From Methylocystis sp. (GTDB taxonomy: Bacteria > Pseudomonadota > Alphaproteobacteria > Rhizobiales > Beijerinckiaceae): a stretch of DNA of 12,157 nucleotides. Where the stretch lies: positions 1 to 12,157 of the forward strand of contig JALRFG010000042.1 in the NCBI GenBank assembly GCA_023253795.1. The letters run 5' to 3'. The notes under the pieces were generated by a model. That model was given only the letters and a program-made list of their open reading frames with translations, searched no databases and was not told the DNA's origin. Shown in pieces: positions 6,529 to 12,157 of this stretch (position 1 is the first letter of the stretch; each line of letters starts with the position of its first letter). The translations under genes and the position numbers were made by a program.

Positions 6529-7581
6529 TTACTGCTTGCGCAGCACGACCACGGCGAGGCAATGCGCTACGCGCTGCGGATCAGCCGCCATTTTATTGGC
6601 GAAACGATCAAAAATTTCGTTCAGCAGACGATCTTTCGCTGCTTCTCCTGCAAGCGCGTCTGAAATAAGCGGACCAACCACCGCTCGCGCCATATTGGTC
6701 CAGCTCCAGCCGAACTGACGGGCGTCTTTTGTTTCGAGATAAGCGTCCCAGAAAGGATCGGGACCATCCATCATCTCGAGATGCTCTATCCGCAAATTCG
6801 CAAAACGGCAGTCCTTGGCGAAAGGCGCCTGGATGTCGTCGAGGGTTCTGGCGCCGATCGGCATTGAAATGGCGTCCAGCTGCGCGCCGGATAGTTGCCC
6901 TTCCTGGCTCATCTCGGTCAGAACCGACCAGAAAGCGCCCCAGAACGGCCCCCATCCCGGCAGATCCGAGCGGTTGGCGACAAACATGCTGAGAAGCGCG
7001 CCGCCGGACGCCATCTCCTGTGACCGGCAAGTCAGAAATGTCTCCCAATCCGCCTGCATCTGCCTGTCAAACGCCTGTCGGGTTTCGGCGTCTTTGCAGC
7101 AGTCAATGAAGATGCCGTCGCGAATCGGCCGGGGAAGCCGGCTCATCCATTGAAGCGACCAGGAATTCCAGGCCAGATCGACTTTGCCGGCGCTCAGAAT
7201 AGGCTGGAAATACGATCGCCCGATCGCCAGCGCGCTGATGCGCGGGTCGCGACGCAAATAGCTGCCTGGATCATTCTCCAGCATGGCGAACAGCGACGAA
7301 AAATCATTCGAAGGCAGATCCGTATGAACGATCTCGATGAAGGCGGCCTCCTTCTGCAAGAGCGTATCCAATGCGAGGTTCATCGGCGGCAAGGAGTTTT
7401 TGCCCTGCGACGCAGCGTAATCGGCCAGCACAAAGCCGCCGTTTCGCAACGACGCGCTCTCGACTATGGAGCGCCACAAAGGCAACACCTGAAGAATGGC
7501 GGCCTCCTGAAGGGCGGAATGCCGATTGTAAAATCCGTCGCCCTGCATGGCGGAATGTGTAGAGACGCCGACCTCTGACAT
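6529..7581 (-). CDS. SABATH-family SAM-dependent carboxyl methyltransferase (Methyltransf_7)
   Basis: The 350-residue product has the layout of plant salicylate/jasmonate/indole-acetate carboxyl methyltransferases, which make methyl esters from small carboxylic acids. Seen in order: GDGFYNRHSALQ (14-25), whose final Gln25 corresponds to the substrate-carboxylate Gln of plant enzymes; SAM motif I FVLADYAASQGKNSL (50-64); HTDLPSNDFSSLF (86-98), with the Asp-Leu pair contacting SAM; NSWSLQWMSRLP (139-150), where Trp145 aligns with the second carboxylate-clamping residue (plant SLMWLSQVP); the GGALLSMF strand (193-200); and a C-terminal WTNMARAVVGPL. ATG 7581 is chosen, with GGGAG about 11 nt upstream; a TTG at 7590 and ATG at 7548 are alternatives. 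The substrate cannot be told from sequence. The gene stands alone between the omp terminator and a convergent small gene, so its context gives no pathway. Confidence 0.87.
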   Translation of the reverse strand: MSEVGVSTHSAMQGDGFYNRHSALQEAAILQVLPLWRSIVESASLRNGGFVLADYAASQGKNSLPPMNLALDTLLQKEAAFIEIVHTDLPSNDFSSLFAMLENDPGSYLRRDPRISALAIGRSYFQPILSAGKVDLAWNSWSLQWMSRLPRPIRDGIFIDCCKDAETRQAFDRQMQADWETFLTCRSQEMASGGALLSMFVANRSDLPGWGPFWGAFWSVLTEMSQEGQLSGAQLDAISMPIGARTLDDIQAPFAKDCRFANLRIEHLEMMDGPDPFWDAYLETKDARQFGWSWTNMARAVVGPLISDALAGEAAKDRLLNEIFDRFANKMAADPQRVAHCLAVVVLRKQ

Positions 7582-7684
7582 GTAACGCAAGACTCCCGGA
7601 ATTCGCGCCAGACCCGGCGCAGACGTTAAAGCGCCAATGCGCGTCTCGTCGAGCGCCGATGTGCGTCATCCAGATAAAAAACCG

Positions 7685-7719
7685 CCAAATAAAAAAGCCC
7701 GGCGCGCAGCGCCGGGCTT
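7685..7719 (-). terminator. Rho-independent terminator of the outer-membrane protein gene
   Basis: On the minus strand AAGCCCGGCGC (complement of 7709-7719) pairs with GCGCCGGGCTT (complement of 7695-7705) around a three-base loop, followed by TTTTTTATTT. The hairpin begins 22 nt after the omp stop. Its core stem is nearly the same as that of the ftsH terminator. It separates the abundant outer-membrane protein transcript from the methyltransferase gene that follows on the same strand. Confidence 0.93.
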
Positions 7720-7741
7720 CTGTTTCTGGCATTCTGATTAA

Positions 7742-8512
7742 TCAGTAGGCCGCGATGACCGGCGCGCCGCCAAAGTTGATGTGGTAGTTCACGCCCGCGC
7801 GAACCGTATTCCAGCGGGTGTGGTTGTTGACGTTGTTCAGACCAACGCCCCAGTTGTTCCAGGTGTTGGTGTTGCCGCCGCTGAGATCCGTGTAGAGGTA
7901 CTCGAGCTTCGTCGACACGACCGGGGTCAGCATGTATTCGACGCCGCCGCCAGCGGTCCAGCCGGTCTGCGACGCGGTGTAGCCCTGCTGATAATAGAGC
8001 ACGCCGTTGCGGTTGACGCTGCCATAGGCGAAGCCGCCCGTGCCATAGACCAGCAGCGCCGGCGTCAGGCCGAGGCCGAGACGGCCGCGCACCGTGCCGA
8101 ACCAGTTGAGCGCGACGCCCGGCTGCGACCAGTTATAGCCGCCCGAACCCATGCTCGTGCCCTGGAAGTCGGCTTCCGCGCCAACGACAATGCCACGACC
8201 CAAGCCACCCGGAAGCGCGCCATTGAGGCCGCCCAGCTGGTAGTTATAGCCGACCTGGCCGCCGCCGATCACGCCGCTCGACAGATTGTTGGACACGCCG
8301 CCGTTCCAGCCGTTCAGGTTCCAGACGTTGGCGTTGCCGTTGCCGGCGTTCCAGCCGCCACCAATGTTCAAACCGGCGTAGAGGCCGGTCCAGGTCGGCG
8401 GGGGCGGCGGCGGCACAACGGCTTCCTTGCGCGACGGCAGGTCAGCGGCGAAAACGGAACCGGCGGAGATGGCGAGCGCCAGAGCGGCGATGGAGACAGA
8501 GATCTTTTTCAT
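7742..8512 (-). CDS. Omp25/Omp31-like outer-membrane beta-barrel protein
   Basis: The 256-residue protein begins with a signal peptide (MKKISVS, hydrophobic core, cleavage after SVFA, residue 22) and a mature N-terminus Ala-Asp-Leu-Pro. A Pro-rich linker (33-39) follows, then TWTGLYAGLNIGGGW, the usual first strand of the alphaproteobacterial 8-strand barrel family (OMP_b-brl). Alternating aromatic strands, many Asn/Gly loops, the GGGVEYMLTPVVSTKLEYLYTD region and a final strand ending FGGAPVIAAY complete the barrel; it ends in Tyr rather than the common Phe. I chose ATG 8512; ATG 8527 would add MDTPT, and neither has a clear Shine-Dalgarno. It ends at a strong terminator, as a highly expressed gene would. 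Divergent from an L,D-transpeptidase gene. In related bacteria such barrels with an Ala-Asp N-terminus are reported to be bound covalently to peptidoglycan; that is inference here. Confidence 0.93.
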   Translation of the reverse strand: MKKISVSIAALALAISAGSVFAADLPSRKEAVVPPPPPPTWTGLYAGLNIGGGWNAGNGNANVWNLNGWNGGVSNNLSSGVIGGGQVGYNYQLGGLNGALPGGLGRGIVVGAEADFQGTSMGSGGYNWSQPGVALNWFGTVRGRLGLGLTPALLVYGTGGFAYGSVNRNGVLYYQQGYTASQTGWTAGGGVEYMLTPVVSTKLEYLYTDLSGGNTNTWNNWGVGLNNVNNHTRWNTVRAGVNYHINFGGAPVIAAY

Positions 8513-8614
8513 CGTTGGTGTGTCCATAACTTGCGAGCGACGCTTTTCGATACGCTGAGCGGCGGCGCCATGTTTTGAGTCCGACACGAGCAGCACACCG
8601 CTCGCGTTGGACCT

Positions 8615-8643
8615 AGAAAAGCGGGCGGTGGTTGCACAGTCAA
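8615..8643 (-). promoter_or_regulatory. Candidate sigma70-type promoter of the omp gene
   Basis: On the minus strand TTGACT (complement of 8638-8643, 5/6 to consensus) is followed after exactly 17 nt by TTTTCT (complement of 8615-8620), a weak -10. This would give a leader of about 95 nt before ATG 8512, compatible with the long stable leaders of outer-membrane protein mRNAs. Confidence 0.4.
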
Positions 8644-8768
8644 CGCATTTTGATGCCGCCAGGACGCTCGATGCGCATATTGCCGTCGCAGTGTGGCGCG
8701 ACGGCCACAAAATATTCACAGCCATTCCTCTTTACGCATTTTTAACGACACGGCGGGAAAGCGCCCAA

Positions 8769-8790
8769 ACTGTTGCGCGCGCGCAACAGT
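8769..8790. repeat. Perfect 22-bp palindrome, possible operator
   Basis: The half ACTGTTGCGCG is followed immediately by its reverse complement CGCGCAACAGT with no central mismatch or spacer. It lies 132 nt before the L,D-transpeptidase start and about 125 nt upstream of the candidate omp -35. With no T run it is not a terminator, and full two-fold symmetry with no loop suits a dimeric regulator better than an RNA hairpin. The regulator is unknown. Confidence 0.85.
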
Positions 8791-8922
8791 CACAAAGTTT
8801 CGGAAGAAAACGGGCGGCTTCTGCACGTTTTATGGCGAAACGCCAATAGCCAAATCACATCGAGTCGAACATGAATATAGAACTGGGGTGGGATTTCTCG
8901 ATTGGATCATCGGGGTCTGGCA

Positions 8923-10959
8923 ATGTATTGGCGCGCACGTTTCGGAAACAGGTTTTTTGTCACGGCGATTGCAATCGCCGGTGGCGCCGTTGTGATTGAG
9001 CCGCGTCCGGCGACTGCTCTGGATCTGCTCGGTCTTTTCGGCGATGAGCCAACTCAGGCAGCGCAAAGCGCGCCAGCCGCAAAGCATCGCGCTGCGCCCA
9101 ATGCGCCCAAGCAGAAGATTGCGCGCGAAGCGCGTGAGGGCATGACGCCCGACGCCGGCGAGCGTCCGACGCGCAGCGCCCGAAAGACGGAAAAACGCGG
9201 CGGCGACGAGCCCGATACGATGGATTTCGGCGACGACGCTCTTCCCGGTCTCGAAGCGAAACCCGCAAAGCGCGCCGAGTCGAAAATCGACGCCAAACCT
9301 GCAGCGACCACACATCGTCATTTGCCGCTGTTCGTCGTCGTCGCGCTCGGCCAACAGCAACTGACGGTTTATAACCACGATGGCGTCGTCACCCGCTCGC
9401 AAATCTCGAGCGGCATGCCGGGACATGAAACGCCGCGCGGAGTCTTCACGATTCTCGCGCGCGAACTCATGCATCACTCCAATCTCTACTCCAACGCGCC
9501 CATGCCCTTCATGCAGCGCGTGACATGGTCTGGCGTCGCCATGCATACCGGCGTGGTCCCCGGCCATCCGGCGTCGCATGGTTGCGTGCGCCTGCCGGCG
9601 AGTTTTGCCCCCAAAATCTGGGGGCTGACGCGGATCGGCGAACGCGTCGTGATTTCGCATGAAAACGTTCAGCCGGAGCCGATCGCGCATGCATGGCTGC
9701 CGGTTCCAAAAATGTCGCTCGCGCCCGGCGCAGAGCCGGAAAAAGACAAGGAAAAGGGCGCGGACAACATCGCCGCGCCGGCCGTTGCACCCAAGCCCGC
9801 GATAGAGCCGACGACCACCAATACGGCGTCGCCGACCGCAACGCCGCGCGCGCCAGACAATTCGACGCAACAAACGTCGACCGGCGGCGCGATGACGCCC
9901 GTCACCGGCGCCGCAACGCCGAAGACGATCTCGCTCACAACGCCGTCTTTCATTTCCAGCGCCGAAGCGGCGCCGCTGCCTGACATTCCGCCAGCTGTCG
10001 CGCCGGTCGAGACGCCGGCGCCGATCGTCGAGGCGCCGAAAACAGAAAACCTTGCGTCGCAGAAGCTGCTCAATCCCCGTGAATATGCCGAGGAATTGAA
10101 AAACAAGGCCGTCGCCGATCTGACCGTGGCCAGAAAAATGGTGCGTGACGTTTCAACCACGCTGGCCGCCAAACGTGGCGAGCTGGCGCGCGTCGGCGCC
10201 ATTCAGCGCGCGGCCGAAAACGCCCTCGCCGCCGCGCAGACGCGGGTCGACGCGGCTGCAAAACGTCTGGAAAACGCCAATGCTGTCGTCGATGCTAAGA
10301 AGCAGGAAGCCGCGAATGCGCCGGCCGCCACTTCGCCGGCGATCTCTGAGGCCCGCGCCGCGCGCATGGCGCAGGCGATTGACGCCGCGCTGACGGAAAA
10401 ATTCGCCGCCGTCGAAGCGAAACTCGACGCCGAATACGCCTTGCCAGAGCTGAAAGCGAAGCTTGAAGCCGCGCAGAAAGCGCCGGCGACGCTTGACGCC
10501 GAAATCGCCGATCTGACGCATCGCCTTAGCGATGCGGAAGCGAGCGCGGAAGCGGCGACCAAAGCTGAAAAAATTGCGCGTCGTCGCACCGAGGTCGTCT
10601 CCGTACTGATCAGCCGCAAGGACAAAAAGATCTATGTGCGCCAGGGGCTCGTGCCGGTGTTCGACGCCGCGGTGACGATCCGCGATCCGGAGACGCCGCT
10701 CGGCACGCATCTCTATATTGCGACGGCGCCGGGAGACGATGGCAAATCGTTGCAGTGGACGGTGCTATCGCCGCCCACCGACGGCCAGCGTTTTGCGCCG
10801 GGTCCCTCGGAAGCGCTGGAGCGCATCGAACTGGCGCAGGATACGCGCGATCGCCTGTCGGAACTGTTCTGGACCGGCGGTTCGATCATCGTCTCCGATC
10901 AGCCGCCGAGCAGCGAAACTGGCGCCGACGGCACCGACCTCACGGTGCGGGCGCGCTAA
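8923..10959 (+). CDS. Large L,D-transpeptidase (YkuD) with coiled-coil and second YkuD-like C-terminal domain
   Basis: The 678-residue exported protein has a signal peptide (hydrophobic about 11-25, likely cleavage near PATA, residue 32), a charged linker, and a YkuD domain (about 135-245). Catalytic residues are His208 (AMHTG) and the SHGCVRLP motif with Cys221 and Arg223, so it should form 3-3 peptidoglycan cross-links or attach proteins to meso-diaminopimelate. A Pro/Thr/Ala linker (about 265-375) leads to a helical, Ala/Glu/Lys-rich coiled coil (about 383-555). The last ~120 residues start VSVLISRKDKKIYVRQG, continue with DPETPLGTHLYIA and end GGSIIVSDQ, echoing the strands and TPxG turn of YkuD without HxGC; this looks like a catalytically dead second copy. 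ATG 8923 (GGGG 7 nt upstream) is preferred to TTG 8902. Divergent from the outer-membrane barrel gene. Confidence 0.92.
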   Translation: MYWRARFGNRFFVTAIAIAGGAVVIEPRPATALDLLGLFGDEPTQAAQSAPAAKHRAAPNAPKQKIAREAREGMTPDAGERPTRSARKTEKRGGDEPDTMDFGDDALPGLEAKPAKRAESKIDAKPAATTHRHLPLFVVVALGQQQLTVYNHDGVVTRSQISSGMPGHETPRGVFTILARELMHHSNLYSNAPMPFMQRVTWSGVAMHTGVVPGHPASHGCVRLPASFAPKIWGLTRIGERVVISHENVQPEPIAHAWLPVPKMSLAPGAEPEKDKEKGADNIAAPAVAPKPAIEPTTTNTASPTATPRAPDNSTQQTSTGGAMTPVTGAATPKTISLTTPSFISSAEAAPLPDIPPAVAPVETPAPIVEAPKTENLASQKLLNPREYAEELKNKAVADLTVARKMVRDVSTTLAAKRGELARVGAIQRAAENALAAAQTRVDAAAKRLENANAVVDAKKQEAANAPAATSPAISEARAARMAQAIDAALTEKFAAVEAKLDAEYALPELKAKLEAAQKAPATLDAEIADLTHRLSDAEASAEAATKAEKIARRRTEVVSVLISRKDKKIYVRQGLVPVFDAAVTIRDPETPLGTHLYIATAPGDDGKSLQWTVLSPPTDGQRFAPGPSEALERIELAQDTRDRLSELFWTGGSIIVSDQPPSSETGADGTDLTVRAR

Positions 10960-11116
10960 AAGGCGAAGGCCTCCCGCTCGCGCGGTGACGCGCGGACGGG
11001 CGCGGCTCACTGTCCAAACATCGGCGCTGCGTGTTCCGCCATAAAATCTGCGCGGAACTGGACGCCGTCCACCTGCCGGGCTAACGCTGCAGGCGCATCG
11101 TCCCCCTCCCGCCGTC

Positions 11117-12157
11117 ATGGACATGACCCAGCGCGCACCAGACATCTCCACCTTCCGACGCATCGTCATCAAAGTCGGTTCATCCCTGCTGGTCGATCCC
11201 GAAGCGGCGGCGGTGAAGCGGCAATGGCTGTCGCGTCTCGTGGACGACATCGCCGCCCTGCATCGCGGCGGCGCGGATATTCTGGTCGTCTCTTCGGGCG
11301 CCGTGGCGCTCGGCCGCAGCGTGCTCGGCTTCCCGCATGGCGCGCTGGCGCTGGAGGACAGTCAGGCCGCCGCCGCCGTCGGCCAGATCGAACTGGCGCG
11401 TATCTGGGCGGAGACGCTCGCCGCCCGCAACCTTGTCGCCGGACAAGTGCTCGTCACCTTTGGCGACACGGAGGAGCGGCGGCGCTATCTCTACGCCCGT
11501 GAATGCCTCAACCGGTTGCTGGCGCTGCGCGCCGTGCCTGTGATCAACGAAAACGACACGGTGGCCACGGCCGAAATCCGCTATGGCGACAATGATCGCC
11601 TCGCCGCCCGCGTCGCCACCATGGCCAGCGCCGATCTGCTGGTGCTGCTCTCCGACATCGACGGCCTCTACACCGCCCCGCCCGCCTCGGACCCGAATGC
11701 GACGCATCTTCCGATCGTGCCGCGCATCACCGCCGAGATCGAGGCGATGGCCGGCGGCGCGGCCTCGCAATATTCGCGCGGCGGCATGCGCACCAAGATC
11801 GAGGCGGCGAAAATCGCCGTCACCGGCGGTGCGCATATGGTGATCGCCGACGGTCGTCGCGACGCGCCGATCGAGCGCATCGCCGGCGGCGAACGCTGCA
11901 CCTGGTTCCTCAGCCCGTCCAATCCGGTGACGGCGCGCAAGAAATGGATCGCCGGCTCGCTGGAGCCCAAGGGGGCCGCCCATATCGACGATGGCGCCGA
12001 ACGGGCGCTCGCCGCCGGCCTGACCCATCTGCAGTACGTGGTGTCGGTGAGCGACACGCACAGCCGGCACAACGCCGGGATGGGCACCGACGACGCGCTC
12101 GACGAGTTCGCCCGGTTCGCCCGCTCGGCGATCGACGGCGGCGCGAGCGTCGAGATC
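11117..12157 (+). CDS. proB: Glutamate 5-kinase ProB, N-terminal kinase domain; 3' part replaced by foreign sequence and open at window end
   Basis: ProB phosphorylates glutamate to gamma-glutamyl phosphate, the first step of proline synthesis. The amino-acid kinase domain is complete: [11 protein letters not shown] (15-25), [11 protein letters not shown] (57-67), a Gln-rich helix [18 protein letters not shown] (142-150) and [12 protein letters not shown] (156-167), SDIDGLYT (179-186), and [15 protein letters not shown] (220-234). The linker [27 protein letters not shown] (to residue 301, base 12019) leads in normal ProB to KSLLPAGV and a PUA domain. Here the frame instead continues into lyase-like sequence, described separately. 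ATG 11117 and 11123 are both possible; there is no clear Shine-Dalgarno. The 157-bp gap after the L,D-transpeptidase gene shows no clear terminator. The normal upstream partner obgE is absent, and proA would lie beyond the window. Confidence 0.92.
   Translation, partial: MDMTQRAPDISTFRRIVIKVGSSLLVDPEAAAVKRQWLSRLVDDIAALHRGGADILVVSSGAVALGRSVLGFPHGALALEDSQAAAAVGQIELARIWAETLAARNLVAGQVLVTFGDTEERRRYLYARECLNRLLALRAVPVINENDTVATAEIRYGDNDRLAARVATMASADLLVLLSDIDGLYTAPPASDPNATHLPIVPRITAEIEAMAGGAASQYSRGGMRTKIEAAKIAVTGGAHMVIADGRRDAPIERIAGGERCTWFLSPSNPVTARKKWIAGSLEPKGAAHIDDGAERALAAGLTHLQYVVSVSDTHSRHNAGMGTDDALDEFARFARSAIDGGASVEI
12020..12157 (+). other. HMG-CoA lyase-like segment fused in frame to proB; probable chimeric junction
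   Basis: From base 12020 the proB frame reads [18 protein letters not shown] and onward to GGASVEI at the window end. It lacks the ProB PUA features and resembles the middle of hydroxymethylglutaryl-CoA lyases of the DRE-TIM family, where a [13 protein letters not shown] helix is followed by a strand VVSVS(D/E)THNR and a helix with a Gly-Ala-x-Val-Glu strand. Of 46 codons, 45 end in G or C (only CAT does not), with repeated CGG, GAG and GTG, unlike most of the window. The nine residues GAERALAAG (11993-12019) fit both families, so they could be the cross-over. Fusion of two half genes at a shared word is the signature of a misassembly; a true rearrangement is less likely. Confidence 0.7.

Larger units (their letters stand above)
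8513..8922. promoter_or_regulatory. Intergenic control region shared by omp and the L,D-transpeptidase gene
   Basis: This 410-bp gap between divergent genes holds no credible gene; the short frames across it lack starts with ribosome-binding sites. It contains the candidate omp promoter (8615-8643), an inverted repeat TGTGGC-GCGACG-GCCACA (8692-8709), an A/T-rich stretch (8706-8755), a perfect 22-bp palindrome (8769-8790), and a small hairpin TGGCG-AAA-CGCCA (8833-8845). I could not fix a -35/-10 for the L,D-transpeptidase gene. The amount of symmetric sequence suggests regulated expression in at least one direction. Confidence 0.5.

Noticed and set aside
8513..8725. Upstream extension of the outer-membrane protein frame by 71 codons
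   Set aside because: The extension would place the signal peptide inside the protein and would cover the candidate promoter; ATG 8512 (or 8527) fits the family.
8607..8849. 80-codon plus-strand frame in the omp/ldt gap
   Set aside because: No ribosome-binding site, no recognisable domain, and it crosses the likely promoter region of omp.
8830..9873. Minus-strand open frame of about 347 codons over the L,D-transpeptidase gene
   Set aside because: Arg/Cys-rich low-complexity translation, no domain, opposite a gene with signal peptide and catalytic motif.
10970..11000. CGCGC-GGTGAC-GCGCG hairpin after the L,D-transpeptidase gene
   Set aside because: Five-base stem in very GC-rich sequence with no T run; not convincing as a terminator.
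11180..12070. Minus-strand open frame of about 296 codons over proB
   Set aside because: Antisense to an intact amino-acid kinase domain; translation is a His/Arg/Gly-rich shadow.
1..12157. CRISPR array, insertion sequence, prophage, toxin-antitoxin or defence genes
   Set aside because: No regularly spaced repeats, transposase or integrase motifs, or terminal repeats were seen; every long gene is housekeeping or envelope-related.

Overview
The window comes from a GC-rich alphaproteobacterium, most likely of the Hyphomicrobiales (methylotroph/Beijerinckiaceae/Methylocystaceae-like). This rests on the style of FtsH, GlmM, Pal and the Omp25-like barrel, on long XseA with a Gly-rich tail, and on GCCCGGC-type terminators. 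The placement is an inference from protein character, not from a search.

Left part (1-4166): the 3' end of ftsH with a strong terminator, a solitary glutaredoxin-type arsC on the minus strand, then glmM and xseA closely spaced on the plus strand. ftsH followed by glmM is a common alphaproteobacterial order; here arsC sits between them.

Middle (4167-7581): an unrecognised two-helix membrane protein converging on xseA with abutting stop codons, an unrecognised exported protein, a Pal lipoprotein without its usual tol neighbours, tRNA-Trp(CCA), a small exported His/Cys-containing protein, and a minus-strand SABATH-type carboxyl methyltransferase.

Right part (7742-12157): an Omp25/Omp31-like outer-membrane barrel (minus) transcribed divergently from a large L,D-transpeptidase (plus), sharing a 410-bp intergenic region that holds a perfect 22-bp palindrome. 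Then comes proB, which runs off the window. The last ~138 bases do not continue ProB: in the same frame they read as part of an HMG-CoA lyase-like protein, joined at a stretch both families can share (GAERALAAG). An assembly chimera at a contig end is the likeliest explanation.

Functionally the window is mainly housekeeping with a cell-envelope theme: precursor supply (GlmM), outer membrane-peptidoglycan linkage (Pal, and possibly the barrel plus L,D-transpeptidase pair) and protein quality control (FtsH). I see no phage, IS, CRISPR or defence system. The items most worth following are the omp/ldt pair with an Ala-Asp mature N-terminus, the C-terminal QGSLF peptide of XseA, the bacterial SABATH methyltransferase, and the proB chimera.
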